Source: Pelagimonas sp. (GTDB lineage: Bacteria > Pseudomonadota > Alphaproteobacteria > Rhodobacterales > Rhodobacteraceae). Taken from it: a DNA stretch of 64,000 nucleotides. Positions within the stretch are counted from its first letter, which is position 1. Each line of letters starts with the position of its first letter. The stretch spans positions 115,715-179,714 of the forward strand of contig JAOARX010000016.1 of the NCBI GenBank assembly GCA_025210345.1. Reading direction: 5' to 3'. Of the stretch, positions 46,067 through 62,783 are shown in pieces. Below the pieces are notes generated by a model. It saw only the letters and a list, made by a program, of their open reading frames with translations. It made no database searches and had not been told where the DNA came from. The position numbers were made by a program, and so were the translations under genes.

Positions 46067-46867
46067 ATGTCATTTAAATATCTAGGCGCACTCGTGGCGG
46101 GTGCAATTGCTGCTACGGCGGCGCAAGCTGAAGAGCAGAATGTAACCGCTGAATCGATGGTCCTGTCAACGCAGAGCGCGCAGGGCGGTCTTTTTGCGTC
46201 TCAGTTTGGCGCGCCTTCGGCGATCACAGCGCCCAAGAACACAGGCTATGTCGCGTTGACCGGGACCAATCCCCGCGGTGGGATCAAAGGCAATCCTGGC
46301 GATGGCGATCTTTCGTTTGGCTACGCGCTTGGTAACCCGGTTTCGGGTGTTGGTGTGACCGTGGGCGTGGATGTCACCGGTCTTGAGCCGTTTGGCGACT
46401 CTGGCTCGTTCAGCCTGACATTCAGCCGCCTGTTGCACGCCGGTCAGAATTCGGTGACCTTCGGCGCGATCAGCGGATCGGGCATTGGTGGCTGGGGCGA
46501 CCAAAAGGGTAATGAGCGTGGTTCGATCTTTTTCACGCATATGACGCAACTGCAGATGGGTGAGACCGCTGTTCCCTTTATGGCCACTTTGGGCTATGGT
46601 CAGGATGCAAAGTTCAAAGGCGGAACTGGCAAGAACCGGGCCAAGAAAGAAAACGGTGTTTTCTGGGCCATGGGTGTTGGTGTGACCGACTTCATGAGCT
46701 TTAGCCTCAGCGGAACCGACAACCAGGTTAACGCCGGTGTCGGGCTGCGCATTCCGGGTGTAGATGGGCTGAGCGTATCGTTGGGTCAATATGACCTCGC
46801 AAATAAACATGACCGCACTCAGACCGCTTTGACCGTGTCATACGCCTATCGTTTTGGAGCCAAGTAA
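46067..46867 (+). CDS. Exported protein, possibly outer-membrane barrel
   Basis: 266 residues with a signal peptide (FKYLGALVAGAIAATAAQA) and, after it, alternating Gly/aromatic beta-strand-like segments (GYALGNPVSGVGVTVGVDV, SFSLTFSRLLHAG, VSLGQYDL, LTVSYAYRFGAK), as in small outer-membrane barrels. It lacks a C-terminal Phe. Its stop overlaps the start of the next exported protein. Function unknown. Confidence 0.7.
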   Translation: MSFKYLGALVAGAIAATAAQAEEQNVTAESMVLSTQSAQGGLFASQFGAPSAITAPKNTGYVALTGTNPRGGIKGNPGDGDLSFGYALGNPVSGVGVTVGVDVTGLEPFGDSGSFSLTFSRLLHAGQNSVTFGAISGSGIGGWGDQKGNERGSIFFTHMTQLQMGETAVPFMATLGYGQDAKFKGGTGKNRAKKENGVFWAMGVGVTDFMSFSLSGTDNQVNAGVGLRIPGVDGLSVSLGQYDLANKHDRTQTALTVSYAYRFGAK

Positions 46868-47163
46868 TGAAAAATATCGTTAAGCTTTCCGTCGCCGCCG
46901 TATTGGCATTGGGTTTGGGCACCTCGGCATATGCTGGTGGTGATTCTCAGGTCAGCGCGCCCGTCAGCGCATCTGTGACCGTTCCCACGGTAACCATCGT
47001 TGTTTCCCCGTCGGGTGGGACCTCGGTGAATGGGGCACCCGTTACGGTTGCGTCTTTGCCACCTCAGGCCCAGACAGCGATTGCTCAGATTGCAGCCGCA
47101 GGTGGCGGTTCGATTACGTCCGCAAGCCCGATGGTGGTTGGTCTGTTGGCAAGTTACTTCTGA
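46867..47163 (+). CDS. Small exported protein, function unknown
   Basis: 98 residues: signal peptide ending TSAYA, then a low-complexity Ser/Val/Thr/Pro/Ala chain (VSAPVSASVTVPTVTIVVS) with no Cys and very few charges. It is translated from a TAATG overlap with the gene before, so the two act together. No family recognised. A strong terminator follows. Confidence 0.65.
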   Translation: MKNIVKLSVAAVLALGLGTSAYAGGDSQVSAPVSASVTVPTVTIVVSPSGGTSVNGAPVTVASLPPQAQTAIAQIAAAGGGSITSASPMVVGLLASYF

Positions 47164-47185
47164 TCCCGTCGGATCACGGTTTTTG

Positions 47186-47220
47186 CGGGGCGCGGCTTTT
47201 GCTGCGCCCCGTTTGTTTTT
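47186..47220 (+). terminator. Intrinsic terminator
   Basis: An 8-bp GC stem (cggggcgc / gcgccccg) followed by tttgttttt, ending the two-gene exported-protein operon. Confidence 0.85.
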
Positions 47221-47476
47221 GGGGTTCCCAAGCCAGGGGAACTGCCCTAAAGACCACATCCAGATAAGGGCGCTGCCCCTATCGATTCGTCCGAGACGGT
47301 GGGTGGAGTAATCCGTAATTCCTGCCTGAGACGGGAAGAGACATCTTTTCCAGATCCACCGGTTATCCGGTTGGTTCCATGGGATGCGTCGACCCTTCTT
47401 CGGACTTTGTGGTTTGGGGTTTACCCCTTGCCGAACTGAGCCGGAGGGTCCGCCCTCCACTACTTGGAGTGAAACT
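47221..47476 (+). promoter_or_regulatory. Leader of rplJ-rplL (probable L10 leader)
   Basis: About 250 bases between a terminator and rplJ without a credible gene. It contains dyads, notably ggaggg/ccctcc at about 47442-47458 close to the ribosome site ttggag. By position and structure this is where the autoregulatory L10(L12)4-binding leader would be. I could not align it to the known consensus by eye. Confidence 0.4.
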
Positions 47477-47995
47477 GTGGATAGAGCCCAGAAAGAAAAA
47501 GTGGTCGAGGAACTCGGCCAGATCTTCGAAAGCTCTGGCGTCGTGGTGGTATCCCGCTACGAGGGTCTGACGGTTGCCGAGATGACGGACCTGCGCAATC
47601 GCGCACGTGAAGCTGACGCTGTGGTCCGCGTCGCCAAGAACAGGCTTGCCAAGATCGCCATCAAAGGCACCGGCTGCGAAAGCATCGGTGAGTACCTGGA
47701 TGGTATGACTGTACTGACCTATTCGGAAGACCCCGTGGCTGCGGCCAAGGTCACCGAAGGTTTCGCCAAGGACAACGGTAAGTTGGAAATCCTTGGTGGT
47801 GCCATGGCTGGTACTGCACTTGATCGTGCTGGCGTTGAAGCCGTGTCGAAAATGCCTTCTCGCGAGGAGCTTATTGCTTCGATCGTGGGCTGCATCGGCG
47901 CACCTGCTTCGAACATCGCTGGCGCAATTGGCGCACCTGCTTCGAACATCGCTTCGATCCTTTCCACCATCGAGGAAAAGGGCGAGGCGGCTTAA
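47477..47995 (+). CDS. rplJ: 50S ribosomal protein L10
   Basis: 172 residues with a GTG start preceded by ttggag. [27 protein letters not shown] is the usual start region and [12 protein letters not shown] the rRNA-binding part. The C-terminal helix that carries the L12 dimers holds a near-perfect internal repeat ([20 protein letters not shown]). Confidence 0.96.
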   Translation: MDRAQKEKVVEELGQIFESSGVVVVSRYEGLTVAEMTDLRNRAREADAVVRVAKNRLAKIAIKGTGCESIGEYLDGMTVLTYSEDPVAAAKVTEGFAKDNGKLEILGGAMAGTALDRAGVEAVSKMPSREELIASIVGCIGAPASNIAGAIGAPASNIASILSTIEEKGEAA

Positions 47996-48070
47996 CGGCA
48001 CCTTGGAAGATCCGCGTAGGGCAATCGCCCGCACGTTGGAACACATCTTATAAACTGAAAGAGTCTCAAA

Positions 48071-48451
48071 ATGGCTGATCTTAAAGCACTCGCAGAAAGC
48101 ATCGTGGGCCTGACCCTGCTGGAAGCACAAGAACTGAAAACCATCCTCAAGGATGAGTACGGCATCGAGCCCGCCGCTGGTGGCGCGGTTATGGTTGCTG
48201 GCGCAGCAGGCGACGCCGGTGGCGCAGCTGCTGAAGAAAAGACTGAATTCGACGTCATCCTGAAGTCGGCCGGCGACAAGAAAATCAACGTCATCAAAGA
48301 AGTCCGCGGCATCACCGGCCTGGGCCTCAAAGAAGCGAAAGAGCTGGTTGAAGCCGGCGGCAAAGCCGTCAAAGAAGGCGTCGACAAAGCAGAAGCTGAA
48401 GACATCAAGAAAAAGCTCGAAGACGCAGGCGCGGAAGTCGAGCTCAAGTAA
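48071..48451 (+). CDS. rplL: 50S ribosomal protein L7/L12
   Basis: 126 residues. It has an N-terminal dimerisation helix ([20 protein letters not shown]), an Ala/Gly hinge ([19 protein letters not shown]) and the factor-binding C-terminal domain ([33 protein letters not shown]). It recruits translation GTPases such as the EF-G encoded at 62784. Cotranscribed with rplJ. Confidence 0.97.
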   Translation: MADLKALAESIVGLTLLEAQELKTILKDEYGIEPAAGGAVMVAGAAGDAGGAAAEEKTEFDVILKSAGDKKINVIKEVRGITGLGLKEAKELVEAGGKAVKEGVDKAEAEDIKKKLEDAGAEVELK

Positions 48452-48471
48452 TCCCTTTCGGGTTTTACAGG

Positions 48472-48503
48472 AAACGGCGGTCCCTATGGGCCGCCGTTTT
48501 TCG
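48472..48503 (+). terminator. Intrinsic terminator after rplL
   Basis: A 9-bp stem aaacggcgg / ccgccgttt and a run of T. It separates rplJL from rpoBC, which is unusual for this normally continuous cluster. Confidence 0.85.
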
Positions 48504-48674
48504 TTTGTACACATCGCCTTCTCTTAAGGTCCTGACCCTGGCGATATTGCCCTATGTCGCTGTAAAGGTTGGGGTACCCGCCATTGACATCGAATAACAT
48601 GGTCGCGCTCATTGCTTGTCATCCCCTGTCAGAGCAGAGTTTGGACATCGAACTTTCAGATAGGATATTCAATA

Positions 48675-49028
48675 ATGTTTCTTTCAAATTCAACGCGCGT
48701 AACCTCTGTGGTGCTCGTAGTCACGCTGACCTGTTCCGCGTTTTCGGCGGCTCCTGCCCTTGCGGATGGGGCCTATGACTCGGGTGGACATGGGGGCAAT
48801 GTACATGCGTGCAAAGGTGGGCGGTATCAGGCGAATGAGGGTGATGCCTGGACGGATCTTCCCGGGGGATGGACCTGTTATAATGGTGTGATGTCGCCTG
48901 CCAATTCAATCGCATGCAAGACAAAAGCCGCGAAGGTGATGACCAAAGGGGCGGTAAAGCCCGCCGAGGGTAAGGCGAAAAAATGCTGTAGCGATGGGCT
49001 TGATCGCATTATGGAAACCGTCGACTAA
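48675..49028 (+). CDS. Cys-rich exported protein, function unknown
   Basis: 117 residues with a signal peptide (VVLVVTLTCSAFSAAPALA) and six Cys in the mature part, several of which probably form disulfides (VHACKGG, WTCYNG, IACKTK, KKCCSDG). It lies between rplL and rpoB, with its own terminator. Not recognised. Confidence 0.6.
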   Translation: MFLSNSTRVTSVVLVVTLTCSAFSAAPALADGAYDSGGHGGNVHACKGGRYQANEGDAWTDLPGGWTCYNGVMSPANSIACKTKAAKVMTKGAVKPAEGKAKKCCSDGLDRIMETVD

Positions 49029-49035
49029 ATCCAAG

Positions 49036-49070
49036 GGGCCCGGTTAATCTGATAGCCGGGCCCATGTTTT
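49036..49070 (+). terminator. Intrinsic terminator
   Basis: A perfect 8-bp stem gggcccgg / ccgggccc with a 12-base loop, then atgtttt. Ends the Cys-rich protein gene. Confidence 0.7.
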
Positions 49071-49091
49071 GGATTCTGAGACGTTTGCCGA

Positions 49092-50072
49092 TCAGGCGTT
49101 TGCGTGCATCGGATGGCTGCGCAGCTCATCGACAAAGGGTTCCAGTTCGGGATCCATCATCAAAGACGCGGCTTTGCGCTGGTGCCAATCGACCGCCTTG
49201 ACATGCAGGTCGCTCAGGACCGGATCGTTCTTCAGCTCGGTGACAAAGGCTTCGACCTTGGGTTTGTAGCGGTCGATAGACGTTTCTTCGATGTCATTGA
49301 TGTTGTGCTTGAACCAATAGGGCGCGCCCAACACGTTTTCCATGTGATTGGCACGTCCGCGGGCGCGTTTGTTCATATAGGAATTCAGCGAACGCACTGC
49401 ATAATGATTGACCTGCGCAATATCGTAAGACGGCGGGTTTTCAGTGCGCTCACCGTTGACAAAGAAATCTGCGCCACCCGGCCAGACATGTTTGGTGTCG
49501 GCTTTGTGTTCTTCTGAATGGATCGGCTGGTGAATGCCCAGACGCTTGAATTTATGCGGGTTGGTATACAGTGACTTTTGATGCGCGCCCGCGTTGGGAT
49601 TGCTTTGCGCGTGCCATGGTTTTTCAGTCAATCGGAACTGTTCCGTCACCGGGGCGTCCACGATTTTCTCAATACCCGCCGAGCCGAACAGGCGCCATGG
49701 CACCGAGATCACATCGACATTCGGGCCGGATGCATCCACCAAAGCCTGAACCGACCCATCTTCGATGTGGATGTTCAGGTATTCGTCTGCATCCGTGATA
49801 TAGACCCACTCTGCGTCTTTCATTACGTCATAGCGGTTGGCTTGTCGCAGGGCGCTGCGGTGAATGCCGCCCGCCTTGGGTTTGGTCCTGTGGTGCGTCA
49901 AAAGCCCCATCTCTTGCAGGCGCAAGAGGATCTGATCGGTCGGGTCCGTGCAGTCGTTTGAGCAGACGATAATATCGTCAAAACCGATCACTTTGTGATG
50001 CGCGACCCAGTCAAGGATATAGGGGGATTCATTCTTCATGGTCGACATGACCGTGTATTTGCCGTTCCCCAT
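49092..50072 (-). CDS. Family 2-like glycosyltransferase
   Basis: 326 residues. The start at 50072 is preceded by aggag. NESPYILDWVAHHKVIGFDDIIVCSND is the opening of Glyco_tranf_2_4 proteins. The nucleotide-sugar DxD is in VYITDADEYLNI. Cytoplasmic, no membrane helix. Placed between the Cys-rich protein and rpoB on the opposite strand, so it breaks the rplJL-rpoBC operon. Acceptor unknown. Confidence 0.87.
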   Translation of the reverse strand: MGNGKYTVMSTMKNESPYILDWVAHHKVIGFDDIIVCSNDCTDPTDQILLRLQEMGLLTHHRTKPKAGGIHRSALRQANRYDVMKDAEWVYITDADEYLNIHIEDGSVQALVDASGPNVDVISVPWRLFGSAGIEKIVDAPVTEQFRLTEKPWHAQSNPNAGAHQKSLYTNPHKFKRLGIHQPIHSEEHKADTKHVWPGGADFFVNGERTENPPSYDIAQVNHYAVRSLNSYMNKRARGRANHMENVLGAPYWFKHNINDIEETSIDRYKPKVEAFVTELKNDPVLSDLHVKAVDWHQRKAASLMMDPELEPFVDELRSHPMHANA

Positions 50073-50619
50073 GGGGCTGCTCCTGCCAGTAGTTTGTTTT
50101 GTCAGAGATTCTAATGGATTGTTCTTGATCTGGCAACTTTGCCTCGGATTGTTAATCGTAACGCAAAGGGGACGTTGAAACTCGTGGTGTTTTTTGGCAC
50201 AATGATCGAACAGCTGATTGGGCGCCCCTTTTGTGTCTTTGGGGTTGCTTTTGCTGTGTTCACCGAATATTCGGAAATCTCTTGCGGCTTCGATTGATTC
50301 GATGCCGCTATACCCCTTTGCACACAACAGGAGCCCGAAAAAGAAGATCATGACCTCTTTTGCCCGGCACCGAACTTTGGGCGAGTGTCTGGGAAGTGAG
50401 ACCGTAAAAGATGATCACCCCGTAAAATCAAACCGTTATTGCTGCCCTTGCTTGGTAAGCCTCTCTTGAAGAGGGTCTTTCCAAGGTAGGGATCTACAAG
50501 ATCGAGAGGCCCCGGTGGGACGGCGGCCGAGAATGGATCAGGTCAATACCGTCACTGATGGATCGTACCGGTGCCCGACGGTGCGTTTCCAGACGAGATA
50601 TCGAAAGGTGACATCTGTC
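50073..50619. promoter_or_regulatory. Upstream region of rpoB
   Basis: 547 bases with no gene. A candidate promoter TTGAAA (50175-50180), 17-base spacer, CACAAT (50198-50203) could drive rpoBC. A hairpin at 50451-50485 (cttgg...ccaag with inner cctct/agagg) has no T run and may be leader structure. The promoter of the leftward glycosyltransferase is also here. Confidence 0.4.
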
Positions 50620-54756
<4,137 letters not shown>

Positions 54757-54761
54757 CGCCA

Positions 54762-54808
54762 AAGGGCCTTTCAAGGCCCTTGAGAAGGCGCTTTGTAAAG
54801 CGCCTTTG
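54762..54808 (+). terminator. Double hairpin between rpoB and rpoC
   Basis: Two adjacent perfect dyads: aagggcc / ggcccTT (54762-54781) and aaggcgcttt / aaagcgcctt (54785-54806), the second followed by tgtg rather than a T run. Likely an attenuator or RNA-processing site that adjusts rpoC relative to rpoB rather than a full stop. Confidence 0.5.
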
Positions 54809-54852
54809 TGCCGAACTTTTCCCCCGTTTCCCTCTAACTCTGAGGACATCTT

Positions 54853-59094
<4,242 letters not shown>

Positions 59095-59118
59095 GCGACA
59101 CAAAGACGGTATTGAAAG

Positions 59119-59147
59119 CGCCCTCGGATCTCCTCCGGGGGCGTTTT
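59119..59147 (+). terminator. Intrinsic terminator of rpoBC
   Basis: A 10-bp stem cgccctcgga / tccgggggcg (one G-T pair) followed by tttt, 25 bases after the rpoC stop. Confidence 0.85.
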
Positions 59148-59207
59148 CGCATTGCAGCCCCGGATATGCCCGCATAGCAAGGGTACAGGTGATTGTTCGG
59201 AGGCAGA

Positions 59208-59702
59208 ATGGCCCAGCCCGGTTTTCAGGCGCAGACCGCGCGCATCCAGATCGTGGCCCAGCGGGACGCATTGAATTTTCTCGATATTCAAAGCGGGGCT
59301 TTGCCCGAACCGTGCTCACCGTTGGACGTGTACCGTGCCGCCAGCGTCCCGATGCGGCGATTGACCTGGGCCTTTTGGGTCAGAGACGCGATATCCGGCC
59401 TGTTTGGTGTCGCCCCCATTCGCGGCTTTTGTGGCGATGTTCCGAACGCGCTGCGTGTCGGTGACATGCTGGATTTCTTCACGGTTGAAGGGATCAGCGA
59501 AACCCAGTTGGTGCTGACGGCGCGGGATCGTCATCTTGATGTCATGACCTGCATCGTGAGCGCGGACCAAACGCTGACGATCACATCGTCGGTGGTTACC
59601 CACAACCTGTTCGGCCGGGCCTATATGCTGGTCGTCGGTCCGGCGCACCGCGTGATTGTGCGACGTCTGCTGCGCAAGCTGGCACAGGACCAACTGACCT
59701 AG
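59208..59702 (+). CDS. DUF2867-like protein
   Basis: 164 residues with an ATG placed by the ggagg site. It resembles the DUF2867 family (VPMRRLTWAFWVRDAISGLFGV; LRVGDMLDFFTVEGISETQLVLTARDRHLDV), small proteins of unknown role found near oxidoreductases. It stands alone between rpoC and a MITE-like repeat. Confidence 0.7.
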   Translation: MAQPGFQAQTARIQIVAQRDALNFLDIQSGALPEPCSPLDVYRAASVPMRRLTWAFWVRDAISGLFGVAPIRGFCGDVPNALRVGDMLDFFTVEGISETQLVLTARDRHLDVMTCIVSADQTLTITSSVVTHNLFGRAYMLVVGPAHRVIVRRLLRKLAQDQLT

Positions 59703-59808
59703 AGCGTTCGACCTTTAACCTGAAACGTCATGAGGCAAGAATGTCCCGAGAGTGCTGCGGGCATGGCAGGGTATTCGTGCCTCAAGTTTAAGGTCGGGCG
59801 CTCTAAAT
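59700..59808. repeat. MITE-like inverted repeat
   Basis: The left arm (agagcgttcgacctttaacc and on to gaggcaagaat) is roughly complementary to the right arm (ending ttaaggtcgggcgctct), with ends agagcg / cgctct. About 108 bases that could fold into one long imperfect hairpin. Whether it is mobile or a 3' structure is not known. Confidence 0.5.
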
Positions 59809-59880
59809 CCCCGAAACCATGCAGGGAACTTTGTCGCGAACAGCGTGGCGGTGTCGCTTGTGCACTGCTAAGTCAGCGCT

Positions 59881-60753
59881 ATGACCCTTTCCGAAAACAC
59901 CCGCGGTGCGCTGTTGATGATGGTTTCTATGGCTGCGTTTACCTTTGGCGACACCTGCGTCAAAGCCCTGAGTGGCGACATGCCTTTGTCCCAGGTTCTG
60001 GTGTTGCGCGGGGTGCTGGCCACCGTGGCGATCTATCTTTTGGCGCGGGGGATGGGGCAGTTGCGCTGGCGCATTCCAGCAAGAGAGATGGGCCTTGTCA
60101 CCGTCCGATGCATCGGCGAAGTGGGCGCGGCTTTTTTCTTTCTTCAGGCGCTGTTTCATATGCCCCTGGCCAATGTCACCGCGCTGTTGCAGATGTTGCC
60201 CCTGACCGTGACGCTTGGCGGGGCCCTGTTCTTTTCCGAGCCGGTGGGTTGGCGCCGCTGGAGCGCGATTGTCGTAGGCTTTGTCGGCATGCTTTTGATT
60301 GTGCAGCCGGGAACAGAGGGGTTTGACCGCTATACGATTTACGGATTGCTTGCGGTGGTGTTCGTCACGGTGCGCGACCTGTCAACGCGGCGCCTGTCGT
60401 GGGATGTCCCGTCGTTGACGGTGACGCTTTGGGCCTCTGTCGCAGTGCTGATATTCGCGGCGGCCCTATCGCTGGGGGAAACCTGGGTTCCGCTGACGAC
60501 GCGCAATCTTCCGCTGCTGCTGGGATCTGCCTTTTTCATTATTGGCGGCTACAGTTTCAGTGTGTTCGTCATGCGAGTGGGTGAGGTCAGCTTTACCGCA
60601 CCCTTTCGATATACCGGGTTGCTATGGGCGCTGCTTTTGGGGTGGCTGGTGTTCGGGGACTGGCCGGATCGCGTCACGTTGACCGGCGCGGCCATCGTTG
60701 TGGCAACGGGGTTCTACACCTTGTTGCGTCAGGCAAAGACGCGCCGTACCTGA
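59881..60753 (+). CDS. EamA/DMT-superfamily membrane transporter
   Basis: 290 residues with about ten hydrophobic helices in two EamA repeats (GALLMMVSMAAFTFGDTCVKAL; LPLLLGSAFFIIGGYSFSVFVM, each split). An inner-membrane exporter of metabolites or amino acids. Its last 25 bases overlap the convergent glycosyltransferase gene. Confidence 0.88.
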   Translation: MTLSENTRGALLMMVSMAAFTFGDTCVKALSGDMPLSQVLVLRGVLATVAIYLLARGMGQLRWRIPAREMGLVTVRCIGEVGAAFFFLQALFHMPLANVTALLQMLPLTVTLGGALFFSEPVGWRRWSAIVVGFVGMLLIVQPGTEGFDRYTIYGLLAVVFVTVRDLSTRRLSWDVPSLTVTLWASVAVLIFAAALSLGETWVPLTTRNLPLLLGSAFFIIGGYSFSVFVMRVGEVSFTAPFRYTGLLWALLLGWLVFGDWPDRVTLTGAAIVVATGFYTLLRQAKTRRT

Positions 60754-61529
60754 TCGGCATCAATGGCAAAAAGACGCTGGATCTCGGCCTCTTCCTGCGC
60801 ATTGAGGCGCGGCAGATCGACAGGTTTCACATGGGCCTTTTGGCGGGAATCATTGTGGTCGTTGTGTCCGCGCACATACATGATTTCGTCGGTAAAGGTG
60901 ACGGTGGGCATAAAGCGGTTCAGCTTGTTATGGCCGAAATTCATGATGCTCTGACGCACGCCGGGCTTGACCGCGACGGCCTGCGCAACGCCCCAGTAGG
61001 GGGTGACCTGGACTTCACCACAGATCCCCGCATGGTCCGGGCGCGCGACGTATCCCCGGTTCCAGTCAAAGGCCACCAGCCGGTTCTTTTGCAACAGCGG
61101 GGCACAGTCCTGCGCGGCCTGTTTCAGACGTTCGACAAAATTGACCGCGACCGCGTCGTCATCGTCATGGCGGAACTGAAGGCAGGGCTGATCAAGATCG
61201 CGGGCGGCGTTGATCACATCCTGACAGACCTTGCGATGCGGACCGGGGGGGCGCGCGTCAATCACCGCCTGTGGAAAGTCGGCAATGAGATCCGCCAACC
61301 GTTGCAGATAGGTCTCGGGCATCTGGTCACCGACGAGGATGACAAAGGTAAAATTCGGGTCGGTTTGTGATTTCAACCCGGGCAGGCAGATGGTTTCAAA
61401 ATGCCGAAACCTCTCTTCGATCCGATCCGGGGCATAGAGATAGGCAATCCGATCTTCGAGCCTTTGGTGTTCGACCTGAAAGCCGCCTTCGGCCGGATAG
61501 GAAAAGCGGCATAAGCCGATGACTTGCAT
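60729..61529 (-). CDS. Putative rhamnosyltransferase-type glycosyltransferase
   Basis: 266 residues. The opening (IGLCRFSYPAEGGFQ), FETICLPGLKSQTDPNFTFVILVG (in part) and the acidic FRHDDDDAVAVNFV, a likely metal/nucleotide-sugar motif, match the family annotated as putative rhamnosyl transferase. Overlaps the 3' end of the DMT gene by 25 bases. Confidence 0.83.
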   Translation of the reverse strand: MQVIGLCRFSYPAEGGFQVEHQRLEDRIAYLYAPDRIEERFRHFETICLPGLKSQTDPNFTFVILVGDQMPETYLQRLADLIADFPQAVIDARPPGPHRKVCQDVINAARDLDQPCLQFRHDDDDAVAVNFVERLKQAAQDCAPLLQKNRLVAFDWNRGYVARPDHAGICGEVQVTPYWGVAQAVAVKPGVRQSIMNFGHNKLNRFMPTVTFTDEIMYVRGHNDHNDSRQKAHVKPVDLPRLNAQEEAEIQRLFAIDADQVRRVFA

Positions 61530-61601
61530 GGAGGATAACCCTGAACTATTGCCTGTTCATGCATGGCATTGCCCCGGCCCGCTGGCAAGAGCTCTGCCCT
61601 G

Positions 61602-61630
61602 TTGACAAGTCGCGCGACTCTTCGTATACG
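61602..61630 (+). promoter_or_regulatory. Sigma-70 promoter of the rpsL-rpsG-fusA operon
   Basis: Perfect -35 TTGACA (61602-61607), 17-base spacer and -10 TATACG (61625-61630), about 270 bases upstream of rpsL. The rest of the 369-base gap has no credible gene. Confidence 0.75.
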
Positions 61631-61898
61631 CGCGTCAATCCGTGTGGGGAGATCCACGCGTTTTACCCATATCAAGGGTCAAGATCCGAGCGCATACTTG
61701 CTCGCATCCTCTGTAAGCCCGCCGCGACATTGTCCCCGGTACGGAAATGTTGCGGCTTTTTCGCCGTTTGCGCATCTGATTGCGCAGGGCACACGCCGGT
61801 GAGCTGTTTGGTCCGAATGGGCCGGGGCAGGGCGCCAGAAATCAACCTGTGTCCTTCGGGACACGCACATTTGTGAGAAGCACGGGGAATATAACCGC

Positions 61899-62270
61899 AT
61901 GCCCACGATCCAGCAGCTGATCCGCAAACCGCGTCAGCCCAAAGTCAAACGTTCGAAGTCGCAGCACCTTGAACAGTGCCCGCAAAAACGCGGCGTTTGC
62001 ACACGCGTTTACACCACGACGCCCAAAAAGCCGAACTCGGCGATGCGTAAAGTTGCCAAGGTTCGCCTGACCAACGGTTACGAAGTCATCTCGTACATCC
62101 CCGGTGAAAGCCACAACCTTCAGGAGCACTCGGTGGTTCTGATCCGCGGTGGTCGTGTAAAAGACCTTCCGGGTGTGCGTTACCACATCCTGCGCGGTGT
62201 TCTGGATACCCAGGGCGTCAAAGACCGTAAGCAACGCCGTTCGAAGTACGGCGCGAAGCGTCCCAAGTAA
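61899..62270 (+). CDS. rpsL: 30S ribosomal protein S12
   Basis: 123 residues ([20 protein letters not shown]). The decoding-site Lys residues of [11 protein letters not shown] and [12 protein letters not shown] are wild type, so no streptomycin-resistance change is seen. First gene of the str operon. Confidence 0.98.
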   Translation: MPTIQQLIRKPRQPKVKRSKSQHLEQCPQKRGVCTRVYTTTPKKPNSAMRKVAKVRLTNGYEVISYIPGESHNLQEHSVVLIRGGRVKDLPGVRYHILRGVLDTQGVKDRKQRRSKYGAKRPK

Positions 62271-62291
62271 GACTAAGAAGAGGATACTGAT

Positions 62292-62762
62292 ATGTCCCGT
62301 CGTCACGCCGCTGAAAAGCGCGAAGTCCTGCCCGACGCCAAATACGGTGATCGCGTATTGACCAAATTCATGAACAACCTGATGTACGATGGCAAGAAAT
62401 CTGCCGCGGAAAAGATTGTTTACAATGCCCTGGACCGTGTTGAAAACAAGGTCAAGCGCGCACCGGTTGAGCTGTTCCACGAAGCGCTCGACAACATCAA
62501 ACCCTCGGTCGAAGTTCGTTCGCGCCGCGTGGGTGGTGCAACCTACCAGGTGCCCGTCGAAGTGCGCCCCGAGCGTCGCGAAGCGCTGGCCATCCGCTGG
62601 TTGATTTCTGCGGCTCGCTCGCGCAATGAGAACACAATGGAAGAACGCCTCGCCGGTGAACTGCTGGACGCTGTACAGTCCCGCGGTGCTGCTGTTAAGA
62701 AGCGCGAAGATACTCACAAGATGGCAGACGCGAACAAAGCGTTCAGCCATTACCGCTGGTAA
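62292..62762 (+). CDS. rpsG: 30S ribosomal protein S7
   Basis: 156 residues ([19 protein letters not shown]). [20 protein letters not shown] and the C-terminal [15 protein letters not shown] are standard. It nucleates assembly of the 30S head and follows rpsL by 21 bases. Confidence 0.98.
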   Translation: MSRRHAAEKREVLPDAKYGDRVLTKFMNNLMYDGKKSAAEKIVYNALDRVENKVKRAPVELFHEALDNIKPSVEVRSRRVGGATYQVPVEVRPERREALAIRWLISAARSRNENTMEERLAGELLDAVQSRGAAVKKREDTHKMADANKAFSHYRW

Positions 62763-62783
62763 TCTTGGCTTAGGACCAACACA

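Noticed and set aside
50515..50619. Longer rpoB start
   Set aside because: The extra residues have no counterpart in RpoB, and [10 protein letters not shown] is the usual start.
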